From positions 1-64,000 of the forward strand of contig JAAYCY010000009.1 in NCBI GenBank assembly GCA_012729535.1: 64,000 nt of DNA. The letters run 5' to 3'. The notes under the pieces are model-generated. The model had not been told where the DNA came from. It was given only the letters and a program-made list of their open reading frames with translations, and searched no databases. Positions 1 through 8,331 of this stretch are shown here, piece after piece. Source of the DNA: Methanomicrobiales archaeon. Lineage in GTDB: Archaea > Halobacteriota > Methanomicrobia > Methanomicrobiales > Methanospirillaceae. Each line of letters opens with the position of its first letter. Within the stretch, counting starts at the first letter, position 1. The position numbers and the translations under genes were made by a program.

Positions 1-287
1 CGCTCAGAATCCTCTTTATTTTCTGAAAGATGAATATTGAACCAAAAAAAGAGATGAAGATACCATGGAAGTAAAAATTCTGCATAACTGCGCTTGCCGA
101 TTTGTGAATGACGTTTCTGGTTGAGTTTAATCATTATGTAAAAGCAGAAAATGTGTTACTTCATCACCAATTCGTAGTCAATTTTTTGCCAATTAGATAT
201 TAAGATCACTCTGATGGATTAGTACTATTCGATCTTCATCCGGATAGAAAAGGTGAAATTCATGATTGCCAGTCAATGAGAGATATA
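1..287. other. Gene-poor AT-rich left edge
   Basis: I see no reading frame with recognisable content on either strand here. The stretch is AT-rich and lies downstream (on the minus strand) of a truncated pilin-like fragment, so it may be the decayed continuation of that gene, but no frame yields a pilin-like C-terminal part. No repeats or strong hairpins were noticed. Confidence 0.5.
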
Positions 288-434
288 TTACCCTGTCTGT
301 TCAATCTCATTGGTCCGGCCTTCAGATGGAACGATGTACGTGATATAGAGCGACAAAACTACGACTAACAAACCGATAATTAAGATAAAACCAATGACCT
401 CGGAGAGAGTGTCATTACTAACCCTGCCAGACAT
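288..434 (-). pseudogene. Truncated archaeal type IV pilin-like N-terminal fragment
   Basis: The reading frame starting at the ATG at 434 encodes a polar N-terminus followed by SEVIGFILIIGLLVVVLS and then a YIVPSEGRTNEIE segment. This resembles the N-terminal hydrophobic helix of archaeal pilin/flagellin-like proteins (class III signal peptide, DUF1628-like), in which a cleavage region precedes a helix that forms the filament core. The frame stops only about 48 residues in, and no continuation is visible in the next 280 bases in any frame, so this looks like a truncated gene. The frame is open upstream to 572, but that extension has no pilin character. There is no clear ribosome binding site. 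A genuine very short membrane protein cannot be excluded. Confidence 0.45.
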
Positions 435-572
435 TAATACTGGAGGAGTTATCCACCTGGCACTAACTAAACAGATCATGTGGATAATTCCCCCTGAAAA
501 TTCAGCCATAAGATGGGCTTTATCCGGATAAGTATTATTTGTATTCAGAGGCAGATATACCCGCAAAAACAC

Positions 573-1142
573 ATGAAAACGGGAAAAATGAGAAAATATG
601 GCGTTTTTTAAACCTCTTACACAGAGGCACGGAGAGAGGCTCTATCCACCTAAGCCATATAAACCATACCCCCTACATATAAAGGCCAGTACCGTCAATC
701 TACAACATAGGTTTTCTCACCCGGATTTGAAAACCAGAGCCAATTTGAGGGTTTTGCAAAAAGATATGATCAACACACCCAAATAACTATTATTTGGCCC
801 CTAATCCGGAAAACAAGCGAGGGGAAATTTGGGGACCGGAACAGGGATCAGGGATAGCCGGGCGGAGATAATGATTTTTGGACAGCAATATGAGAAACTA
901 AAGCCAAATTAGGAGATTATCGGCGCAAGGAAAATATTCCGAACGTATTTTCGATAATAAAGGCATCTAAATAATCAGGAAATTTTCAGGAGTTTCTTCC
1001 CCTTCCAAAGGAAGAAGTGTAACAGGTATTATTATCCGGGCCTCATTTCAGTTGGACAATATCACAGCATATAATCAAGAACATGTATCACCATGGTGTG
1101 GTTCAGCTCATGATAACTCTGACCTCTATTGAGTTGGTCAAT
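573..1142. other. Long intergenic stretch without recognised genes
   Basis: Only one short frame (598-786, plus strand) exists here and it has no recognisable content. A 7-bp inverted repeat (994-1000 with 1010-1016, TTCTTCC/GGAAGAA) lies in the second half and could fold as a small hairpin. With the decayed genes on either side, the simplest reading is eroding DNA. Confidence 0.5.
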
Positions 1143-1809
1143 TTAACATTTTTGCCCAGTAGAAGAGATATATAATTCATCCCAGAGTTCATCAAGAATT
1201 TTTCGATCTACAATCTTATCTGCTAATATTAAGGTTAATTCCCGGACTTTATTCCGAAGATCCGTCTTCGGAAGTTGTTTTTCGAGTTCAATATCTCCTG
1301 AGCAGCTCACTTGTGGTAAGCCTGCTCTTCATGAGAGGCAAAAAGATAAACTCAAGCTCGTTTATCTGTTCACCTTTTTCCAGAGCAGACCGCATTCGGG
1401 AAAGCAGAGCATCGCCATCACGATCAGCCAGAACAATTTGTAGTACGTTATACTGTAGACTACCGGTATCTAATACCTTTGTTCCACCCGAACCATCTGC
1501 AGGAGTAAGGACTACTGTATGGACAGGAGTATCGGAATATTGAAAAAGACGGAGGTCATAGTGGGCAAACCTGATGAGATCTCTTCTTGAAAGCTGCGTC
1601 TCCTCTTCAAGATGAAGAATAGATCCATCCACGAGACGAAAGTTCAGATCCATCATATCATCAGTTGTCTCTACTTCAGGAATCTCCGTAACCATGAACG
1701 AGGCAATTGAGGGAAGATCAATACCAAGAAATGCTAGAGATTTATTGTTAAAAATTGAAAAGGCTTCCTTGAAGACCAGATCGTAATTATTATGATGTAT
1801 TTTGTGCAT
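1143..1809 (-). pseudogene. Rpn-family (PD-(D/E)XK) nuclease, frameshifted
   Basis: Residues 1-173 read without interruption from the ATG at 1809 to a stop at 1288. They show the layout of Rpn/YhgA-like recombination-promoting nucleases: an N-terminal FKEAF segment, an acidic DDMMDLNFRLVDGS segment and an LHLEEET strand that gives the D...ExE core of a PD-(D/E)XK active site, followed by the R-F-A-H-Y-D helix. In the next frame, directly after the stop, about 50 further residues continue the family (DIELEKQLPK, then LILADKIVDRKILDELWDEL) and end at 1143. A single-base shift near 1290-1300 therefore splits the gene. Either it is a recent pseudogene, or the base call is wrong, or the shortened product is used. 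These nucleases are often found in many copies in methanogen genomes. The gene stands alone, in an AT-rich region. Confidence 0.75.
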
Positions 1810-2406
1810 GCGGGAGTAAAAAATGAGTTGTGAAAATAAGATTAGAAGTATTCGGTTTTATGGTGGAGAGAGCATTGCTGAAGGAACATTGAGATAATAG
1901 GAAATGGGAGAAAAATAACCAGGGTGACATCTTATAACCCACCATCAAAAGTCCGAACAGAAACAAATCTTGTTAAAATGACAAAGATCATAGGCGGAGT
2001 AAATTATAATTTCTATTTAATAATGAGTCTTTTTGAGTTACTCAATAATACTGAAAGGATGCAGAGTCGTATGATCATTCTTAAGACGAAAATCACTAAC
2101 CCGAAAAAATAGGCACTCTGCAAAATTAAAAATAATACCCTTGTTACCGAAATAAGAGAGAATTTGCGGGCAATACAGAAAATGATAATCAATGTTAAAA
2201 AAATTACATTTGATAAATACTTAAATAATGATCATCCCTAAATCAGGTTACTTACAGACAGGACATATGCTAATCGTTTTTAAAAATACTATGAATACCA
2301 GGCATAATCTTATTTTTAAGAATATCATTAACCGGAACGTTAGAAAAGATTCTTTTCAGATAAGGCTCCGGGGAAATATGGAAGCGATACTACCGCTGGT
2401 TTTAAC
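1810..2406. other. AT-rich intergenic region, no gene recognised
   Basis: Short open frames at 1924-2112 and 2228-2500 (plus) are low-complexity, and the second runs antisense into the terminator and 3' end of the next gene, so I do not call them. The segment just above 1809 must hold the promoter of the frameshifted nuclease gene, but I could not fix a TATA box with confidence. Confidence 0.45.
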
Positions 2407-2437
2407 AGAAAAAAAGAAAAATGGGCCAGATGGACCC
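2407..2437 (-). terminator. Hairpin plus T-run terminator
   Basis: On the minus strand a small stem (GGGTC / GGCCC with one G-T pair, loop of five) at 2423-2437 is followed by a long T-rich run at 2408-2422. It lies 10 bases after the stop of the secreted protein gene that ends at 2448. T-runs are the main archaeal termination signal. Confidence 0.6.
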
Positions 2438-2447
2438 GGGTCAACAA

Positions 2448-3269
2448 TTATGTTAGCCGTAACCCTGACTGGTAGTCAAATGCCTTGGAGAATTTTATAA
2501 TCCCGCCACTTACTGTTGCTTTATCTTTCATCTGGTTAGTTGCAGCGGTTTGGTTCCAGTTGGCCCCATCATCCCTCGCTTCCATGATGTTTGCAGAGAA
2601 CTCGGTACTTGCTGTTCCGACTGCGTACCCAAGTCCTGATACCGGGTTTGGAGTCAGGTCAATCTGGTATGACATAGCTGATGGTACCGACCCATCTGCT
2701 GCGACAATTCTCGCCTCTGCCTTTGTTGAGACCTGGGCACTGTTGATGTTCACCAGGGAACTTTTTGCACGAACCGTGTTACAGAACGCTGGCGCTGCAG
2801 CAGAGCTGCCTGATGAGAAAACACACCGCATGATATTATCAGATTCGGTATAATTCCCTCCGGTGCTCATCTCCAAAAGCTCTTCTGCAACCAGGTGACT
2901 ACCTTCGATACTCTCATAACTGTACACCTTTTCGGCTTCAAAATTATGCGCCCCTCTGGCTTTATTACCTGAATCAAAGTCCACAGAACCGCTCAGTGTC
3001 AGGTGACCACCATTCGTCATGAGCGAATCATGATAGAGTAATGAACCAACCTTTTCGTTTGGTCCGAAAACCTTGTTTTGAAGTCTATCTGATGAAATTG
3101 TCCAGTCAAACGTTGTTTCAGTTCTTACAAATCCGATAACGTCGATCAGGGTCGTGATTGCAATACGTTGATTTTCCGGAGTTGCGTTCGGCAAAAAATC
3201 CGCACATATCGGCACCGGTATTAAAAACAGAGCCAGAATTATAACATATAGTATCCGAATACGAAACAT
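2448..3269 (-). CDS. Secreted envelope protein, smaller paralog of the 5923-6999 product
   Basis: This 273-residue protein has a clear signal peptide (MFRIRILYVIILALFLIPVPICA) and no other membrane segment. It is a shorter paralog of the protein encoded at 5923-6999. Shared features are the PENQ...TTLIDV start of the mature chain, DSLMTNGGHLTLSGSVDFDS, the LVNINSAQVSTK block, and a cysteine pair with exactly 13 residues between them (RC...AFCN). Compared with the paralog it lacks an insertion of roughly 80 residues after the first strand. It carries three N-glycosylation sequons (NAT near residue 28, NYT and NQT further on), whereas the larger paralog has none. The repetitive, beta-prone composition and the neighbouring aglB suggest a cell-envelope role. 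A sheath or surface-layer component is a reasonable hypothesis for Methanospirillum, but I cannot confirm it. It is probably co-oriented with aglB rather than strictly co-transcribed, since a gap of 83 bases separates them. Confidence 0.8.
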   Translation of the reverse strand: MFRIRILYVIILALFLIPVPICADFLPNATPENQRIAITTLIDVIGFVRTETTFDWTISSDRLQNKVFGPNEKVGSLLYHDSLMTNGGHLTLSGSVDFDSGNKARGAHNFEAEKVYSYESIEGSHLVAEELLEMSTGGNYTESDNIMRCVFSSGSSAAAPAFCNTVRAKSSLVNINSAQVSTKAEARIVAADGSVPSAMSYQIDLTPNPVSGLGYAVGTASTEFSANIMEARDDGANWNQTAATNQMKDKATVSGGIIKFSKAFDYQSGLRLT

Positions 3270-3352
3270 ACCCCACCCACAGATGCAAAACGTATAGTTG
3301 GTGGTCGAGTATAAGAAGTTACTGAGTGTGTAAAAAGGGGAGAGAAGAGAGA

Positions 3353-5785
3353 TTATATATAATACTTCAAGATCTGTGATTCATCAACATCGAACGTCTT
3401 ATTGGTTTCAATTACCCGGTATGGCCCGGTTGCCCTGACATCGTATGGTGAATTGGTAGTTGAGTATGGAAGGGTAAAGGTGTTGTTGATACTCTGCTGC
3501 CGGTACGTGAAATGACGACCCTGGTTGGAGACAAGGGGAAGTTCTACTGTACCGGTCCCGGGAATTGTATAGCCTTTTACATGCTCGAATATCTTGATGT
3601 TATGAATCTCTGCATAACTCAGGTTTGAAACGATCTGGGGTGATTCATATACTAACCGGTATGAGGTAAGTGCAGGGACATCCACACAGGACCGGGTATA
3701 ATTAAACGAAACTTCATCCTTTTGAAGGTAATGGGAAAGATCTTTCTGAAGTCTTAGCTGTTCTTCGGTTATGATCATAGAAGCATTCACGTTACCGTAT
3801 GGAATATCAACATAAGAAATTTCATTCCTCTCAGTTGCTTCCTGGAACGAGCCGTCGAAATAATGCATCCTGGTAAACATGGACAAGAAGAACGAATCAC
3901 GTAACCCTTTTATCGGGACCAGATTGTCGTTTATTTTCCGGTAATAAGTGTAAATATAAGATTCAATTGGATACTTCATGTGTGACCATAAGGCGACGGT
4001 AGGGTATATAAGACTCAGATCATAATTGGTCACCACGTATTTTCCTTTATATGAAGTTATAATGTTATTAGCTATTGATTCATTAGTTGCAAGCAAAAAT
4101 GATGCAGATACTCTCGCACCCCTATTTTGTTGTGGAGTTCCAAGTGGCATCCGGTTTCCCAGTGTCAGGATATAGTTCCCAAATCCCCACCAGTTAATAG
4201 TATTATATGCCTCCTTCGGGTATGAAAACGTCTCACGGTCATATATCGCATAATAATCAATTCCCGGACTTGTTGTATTCTCTTTTAGCCAGAGTGTGGT
4301 GTCCACCCAGTCACTTTTTATCGATTTTCCATAAAATGTCGGGAGTACATAGAATGCGGTGGAAAGAGAAATAATGTAAAATGCACAGGATATTAGTATC
4401 ACGAGTATAAGTCCGATTTTTTTAGGAGTGAGTGAAGGTTTTTTGGAAGGAATTTTTCGTTTCTCCAGGAATTCTGTTGTTTTCAGGTAAACCATGTCAA
4501 GACATATGGCGGATAAAATGCAGACAATCGGGCCTTCATAGTACTGGTACCTGACCTGCATGATGGATATTATCGAAATAAGAGTAGCCCAGATAAAAAA
4601 GAACAAGAGTAGTCTGTTTTTATTCCGGTACAATGCATGACAGACGATGATAAAACCAATGATTGAAAGAGCGATTGCAATATTATAACTGAGTACTGCC
4701 CGGAGAAGTGATATCGGGCTGAGTTCATCTATCCCTGTTGTATCATATGATATCAGGAAAAAGTTATCAAAGGCATTTGAAAATGAAGTAATTATCGTTG
4801 ATACCGACTGAAAGGCAGCGACAAGACAGATTCCAATGATAATAATAAGACCGGTGAGGATGTACCGGCTGCTTTTGTCCTTGTAAACGACATACCCTTT
4901 TAGTGAATACAGGAGGGCTGATGCAACCATTATTGCAAATGCTACTGCTATGGCTCCATAACTGTACATCTGGATTGAGAAGCCCTCATATGGAATTCCG
5001 GAAATACCGTACAGTATTGAAAATGTTGTGAAGATGATTATCTGTGCTTCTAGCAGCCGGAAAATATTTCCAAGGTCTTTTTCAAGTATCGTAAAAAAGA
5101 GGAAAAAAAGTGAGATGGTTAATGCCACCACCATAATGGTAGGAATGTTCATGTATCCAAGGAAGAAGAGAAATCCGGTCAGAATGCTTAAAAAAACCAT
5201 CTCCTTCGGAATTGATTCTCGAGTACCTGCGGTAACACTCCGGATGATGAAAAGATATACCAGGATACATGCAAATGAGAGGATGACTTCAAGTATGTGG
5301 TGGTCAAGGTTTCCGTACATCGAACGGTATAAAAACTCTCCACAGACAACCGACACAAAAACTGCTGACAATATGCCTACTCTCTGGTTCCAGACTTTTT
5401 TTCCTATAAGGTAGCAGATTGGGATCATTACCAGAAACAGGACCGGTGGGATCCATGAAACAAGCCTGATGATTTCACCCTGGGTGGTAACGCCAAAGAG
5501 AGTGCATAGCGTTGCACAAATGAACGGCAAAAAGGGCCCCCATTGGACATTCTGTCCGTATGGGTAATTCACCATGGGATCAAACCATGCATATGCCGGG
5601 TAATTGTGGACGACCTGTTCTATCTGCCTTATCGTATACCAGGGATCCTCGTGCATAACAATAGGAGCTGCTAATGAAGAAAAATCAAGCAGAGTTTGGA
5701 GACGGAAAAAAAAGCCAATTGCAGCGGATAATATAACACAGAATAAAATGAGAATAAAACTATTCTTTCTATTCAGGGAAAACAT
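3353..5785 (-). CDS. aglB: AglB/STT3-type oligosaccharyltransferase
   Basis: This 810-residue integral membrane enzyme transfers a lipid-linked oligosaccharide to asparagine in N-X-S/T sequons of exported proteins at the outer face of the membrane. The N-terminal part has many membrane helices. The first external loop carries the metal-binding acidic motif (MHEDPWYTIRQIE, about residue 45), and a DHH...E motif (LDHHILEV) follows near residue 160. A TGIDELSP segment fits the T-I-x-E-type motif of loop EL5. After the last helix a soluble C-terminal domain begins near residue 480. It contains WWGFGNYI where the family signature is WWDYG, so the acidic residue of the signature is replaced by glycine. 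Length is normal for archaeal AglB. The gene sits between two paralogous secreted-protein genes on the same strand, which suggests these or other envelope proteins as substrates. A pseudo-enzyme is possible given the signature change, but the metal-site residues look intact. Confidence 0.9.
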   Translation of the reverse strand: MFSLNRKNSFILILFCVILSAAIGFFFRLQTLLDFSSLAAPIVMHEDPWYTIRQIEQVVHNYPAYAWFDPMVNYPYGQNVQWGPFLPFICATLCTLFGVTTQGEIIRLVSWIPPVLFLVMIPICYLIGKKVWNQRVGILSAVFVSVVCGEFLYRSMYGNLDHHILEVILSFACILVYLFIIRSVTAGTRESIPKEMVFLSILTGFLFFLGYMNIPTIMVVALTISLFFLFFTILEKDLGNIFRLLEAQIIIFTTFSILYGISGIPYEGFSIQMYSYGAIAVAFAIMVASALLYSLKGYVVYKDKSSRYILTGLIIIIGICLVAAFQSVSTIITSFSNAFDNFFLISYDTTGIDELSPISLLRAVLSYNIAIALSIIGFIIVCHALYRNKNRLLLFFFIWATLISIISIMQVRYQYYEGPIVCILSAICLDMVYLKTTEFLEKRKIPSKKPSLTPKKIGLILVILISCAFYIISLSTAFYVLPTFYGKSIKSDWVDTTLWLKENTTSPGIDYYAIYDRETFSYPKEAYNTINWWGFGNYILTLGNRMPLGTPQQNRGARVSASFLLATNESIANNIITSYKGKYVVTNYDLSLIYPTVALWSHMKYPIESYIYTYYRKINDNLVPIKGLRDSFFLSMFTRMHYFDGSFQEATERNEISYVDIPYGNVNASMIITEEQLRLQKDLSHYLQKDEVSFNYTRSCVDVPALTSYRLVYESPQIVSNLSYAEIHNIKIFEHVKGYTIPGTGTVELPLVSNQGRHFTYRQQSINNTFTLPYSTTNSPYDVRATGPYRVIETNKTFDVDESQILKYYI

Positions 5786-5888
5786 ACCCAGTATTTGTTT
5801 CTAAAGACACATAACAGTGTATCTTCATATTCGAGTATCAACAAAGAAACGGGAAAAAAAACAAACTTATTAACATTAATGGGAAAGA

Positions 5889-5907
5889 ACTCAAAAAAAA
5901 ATTAAAA
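5889..5907 (-). terminator. T-run terminator
   Basis: Nine consecutive Ts on the minus strand (5893-5901) lie about 20 bases past the stop of the gene ending at 5923. There is no strong stem. This fits archaeal poly-T termination. Confidence 0.5.
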
Positions 5908-5922
5908 TCAGAGATTTAAGGA

Positions 5923-6999
5923 TTAGAACTTAAATCCTGATTCGTAGTTGAAGGTCTTCTGGAAGTTCTTGATACCGCCAGTGACGGATGCAGAGTCCTT
6001 CCAGTTATTGGTTGCAGATTGTTCCTGGTTCTTTCCACGTGCTTCCATGATGGAGCCGCCGAAGAGAGTCTTTACAGTTCCGTCTGCAAATCCACTGCCA
6101 GAGTTGCTGTCAGGGGTGACTGCTATCTGGTAGTTCAGCATTGCCGGAATGTCACCGGAGCTTGCAACACTACGTGCTGCTCCCTTGGTGGAGACCTGTG
6201 CACTGTTGATGTTTACAAGTTCGCTCTTTGCCTTGACAACATTACAGAATGCTGGGAAGATCGGGCTCTTTGCTGCTGCGAAGACACAGCGGATGGTATT
6301 AGCGGTTGATTCCCAGTTGCCTGCAACATCAAGAGTCCACTCTTCTGCACCAACAAGGTGTGCACCTTCGGTGCTTGCATAGGTCAGAACTTTCTCAACT
6401 TCGAGGTTGGAAAGGCCCTTGCCCTTGTTCTGTGAGTCAAAGTCAATGTTCTTGTTGAGTGACAGCTTGCCACCGTTGGTCCGGAGTGAGTCAGTCCAGG
6501 TGAGGATCATGATCTCTTCGGTTGGAAGGAGTGCACTGTTGTGGATTGCACTTAACTTCTTAGTTGCAGTGGAGACATAGTTGACTGTATCATCAGCTAA
6601 TGCTTCATAAAGTTCACCCCATGTTAAGGTACCGATATTGCTGTTGATTTTATCGTTTTCCATCCATGATGGGAATGAAATTGAGCTGATTGCTCCATCG
6701 TCAGTAATAGTTCCAGTTACAGGGCCTTTGGTAATTGCTGCATTAATTGCTGCTGCATAATCTGCATAATCAGCGGTTGCAGCTCCTACAGCAGTTGAAG
6801 TATACTGAGTGTACTCGCCATCCATAAGGGTCCACTGCATTTCGCTCTCTTCGCTGACTGCACCAGTGACATCGATAAGGGTGTCAATGGTAAAAATCTG
6901 GTTCTCTGGAACCTGTGACGGGAGACGGTCTGCTGATGCAAACCCGCTGACCGCAACAAGTGCAACCAGTGCTAAAACAATTGCGTATCCGAACTTCAC
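5923..6999 (-). CDS. Abundant-type secreted envelope protein, candidate sheath/surface component
   Basis: This 358-residue protein starts at a GTG (6999), chosen because a near-perfect Shine-Dalgarno (GGAGG) lies 8 bases upstream and the signal peptide MKFGYAIVLALVALVAVSGFASA begins there. The mature chain is rich in Thr, Ser, Ala, Asn and Gly and looks beta-strand-rich. It shares the blocks PENQ...DTLIDV, DSLRTNGGKLSLNKNIDFDS, LVNINSAQVSTK and a conserved C-x13-C pair with the paralog at 2448-3269. It has an extra central segment of about 80 residues (AATADYADYAAAINAAIT onward). It has no N-X-S/T sequon at all. The strong ribosome binding site, a clear TATA box and a hairpin in the short leader suggest high expression. 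I recognise no named domain. A structural protein of the Methanospirillum sheath, which is built of beta-rich, disulfide-containing subunits, is an attractive but untested assignment. Confidence 0.8.
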   Translation of the reverse strand: MKFGYAIVLALVALVAVSGFASADRLPSQVPENQIFTIDTLIDVTGAVSEESEMQWTLMDGEYTQYTSTAVGAATADYADYAAAINAAITKGPVTGTITDDGAISSISFPSWMENDKINSNIGTLTWGELYEALADDTVNYVSTATKKLSAIHNSALLPTEEIMILTWTDSLRTNGGKLSLNKNIDFDSQNKGKGLSNLEVEKVLTYASTEGAHLVGAEEWTLDVAGNWESTANTIRCVFAAAKSPIFPAFCNVVKAKSELVNINSAQVSTKGAARSVASSGDIPAMLNYQIAVTPDSNSGSGFADGTVKTLFGGSIMEARGKNQEQSATNNWKDSASVTGGIKNFQKTFNYESGFKF

Positions 7000-7020
7000 G
7001 TAAATTTCCTCCTACATTTC

Positions 7021-7073
7021 ATGCTGATACTCTCAGCATCAACAAAACAAGGTTGTGAGTATCCTAATAAATA
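7021..7073 (-). promoter_or_regulatory. TATA box and leader hairpin of the secreted protein gene
   Basis: On the minus strand a TATA-like CTATTTATTA lies at 7065-7074. Archaeal spacing would put the transcription start near 7040, giving a leader of about 40 bases. That leader begins with a perfect 7-bp inverted repeat, ATGCTGA / TCAGCAT with a 5-base loop (7021-7039), which ends 9 bases before the GGAGG. A hairpin so close to the 5' end may stabilise the mRNA. The start site itself is inferred. Confidence 0.55.
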
Positions 7074-7305
7074 GTTTCCCAAGAAAAAATTCGACAGATG
7101 TCGTAATCCCCCCTCTCTAAGAGCATGCCGGGAATGAAAAACAAGGTACGAAATTGCAGGTAACTCACGTAATCCATGGGTTTTTCGTGACGAATAATAC
7201 CGGTAAGAGTTGAATCCTTACCGGCTGAAGTCATCGGCATTTTGTATGTACCACATATCTGCCTTCGCAGAATATAATTGCATCAATATTTCGATATCCA
7301 TGACT

Positions 7306-7606
7306 ATTACCTCAAAAGGAAGAGGTCGGTATATTTTCGGTATTATTGCAGTCAATGGCTATGAAATTGTTGTAGTTGAGGTAAAAACAACCCTGAAATC
7401 AGACAATATCACTCATTTCATCTCAAAACTTAAGTCATGTAAGGGAATGGCTTCCTGAATTTCATGACAAAAATATCTACGGACCAGTCGCATATATACC
7501 AAGCAACATGTGATAACCCTTGCACTAAACTGCGGACTTCTTGATCAGGGCAACCGGAAACAAGGCATGTATTTTGTATGATGAAAGTTTTAAGCCAAAA
7601 CCCTTT
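7306..7606 (+). pseudogene. Decayed PD-(D/E)XK nuclease-like gene (DUF3782-type)
   Basis: Three pieces of one protein lie in successive frames. The first (from about 7306) reads RGRYIFGIIAVNGYEIVVVEVKTTL and contains the E-x-K of a PD-(D/E)XK fold. Near 7436 the frame shifts, and REWLPEFHDKNIYGPVAYIP follows. After two stops and another shift near 7546 comes ATGNKACILYDESFKPKPF, which ends at 7606 against the 3' end of the minus-strand methyltransferase gene. This order matches the common restriction-endonuclease-like family of DUF3782/DUF1626 type. At least two shifts and in-frame stops mean it is not functional. The aspartate usually present before IIAVNG is also missing. Confidence 0.7.
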
Positions 7607-8331
7607 TATTTTCTCGCAACCGTCAGGTACCCGCTGTGACACACCTTCGTTGACGGCCTGGTGCCACGAAAACTCCGGTCCATCTCCCGCATAATGCTCT
7701 CGTGGGCACAAACTTCTGAAAATAATTCTGAGGCAGTATCATATACCATTCCCATCTGCTCAAAGAACGGAGTGTAACAGACCAGGTAACCACCGGGCCG
7801 AATCAGCCGGTGGGCATGAACTACATGTTCACGGGTGATCCCAAGATCAAGGTGCACAATATCAAATGTGCCTGAAACTTCCAGCACATCCTTGTTCACA
7901 GCTTCAATGTTTGAGAGACCAGTCTCACGAATGTTCTCCGCAGCCAGCCTGAAAAACTCCTCTCTCCGCTCACAGGTGAGAACCTTCCCGGCCACTCCGG
8001 CAAAAAAAACTGCTGCAACTCCGCTCCCGGTCCCGGCGTCAAGCACATGATCATGTTTGTTCATTCCTGTAAGCCCGATAACAAGCCCGATATCCCGGGG
8101 AAGCATCGGTGCCCCGCTCCGTTTCGCCTGCTCAAAAAAGTCAGTTGCCCGGGGAAGACGGATCACCAGTTCTTTCCCAGCCCTGGTCACAAGAACATCT
8201 CCCGGCTCTTTCCCACAAAGGTGGGACAGGTCAACCATCCCAAGGTCGGTTCCCAGAGAACCTTCGCCCGCCCGGACCAGGTAGGACTTCCCCTTCCCAG
8301 ACAGAATAACCCGGTCACCTGCCGATATCAT
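7606..8331 (-). CDS. trmI: tRNA (adenine-N1)-methyltransferase TrmI
   Basis: This 241-residue enzyme methylates N1 of adenine in tRNA (positions 57/58 in archaea) with S-adenosylmethionine. An N-terminal beta-rich domain (residues 1-75) precedes a class I methyltransferase domain with the SAM loop DAGTGSGVAAVF near residue 100, an acidic residue after strand 2 (TCERREEF) and the HLDLG motif IV region near residue 160. It is the last gene of a minus-strand run. Its ATG overlaps the stop of the NAC gene by four bases (ATGA), so the two are translationally coupled. Length is slightly below the usual 250-280. Confidence 0.88.
   Translation of the reverse strand: MISAGDRVILSGKGKSYLVRAGEGSLGTDLGMVDLSHLCGKEPGDVLVTRAGKELVIRLPRATDFFEQAKRSGAPMLPRDIGLVIGLTGMNKHDHVLDAGTGSGVAAVFFAGVAGKVLTCERREEFFRLAAENIRETGLSNIEAVNKDVLEVSGTFDIVHLDLGITREHVVHAHRLIRPGGYLVCYTPFFEQMGMVYDTASELFSEVCAHESIMREMDRSFRGTRPSTKVCHSGYLTVARK

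Noticed and set aside
598-786. Short plus-strand frame as a gene
   Set aside because: It has no recognisable sequence, no ribosome binding site and lies in a region of decayed genes.
994-1016. Hairpin as a non-coding RNA or terminator
   Set aside because: The stem is only 7 bp, no T-run follows and there is no gene next to it for a terminator to serve.
2485-2853. Plus-strand frame antisense to the secreted protein gene
   Set aside because: The minus strand carries a protein with a signal peptide and a paralog nearby, so this is a shadow frame.
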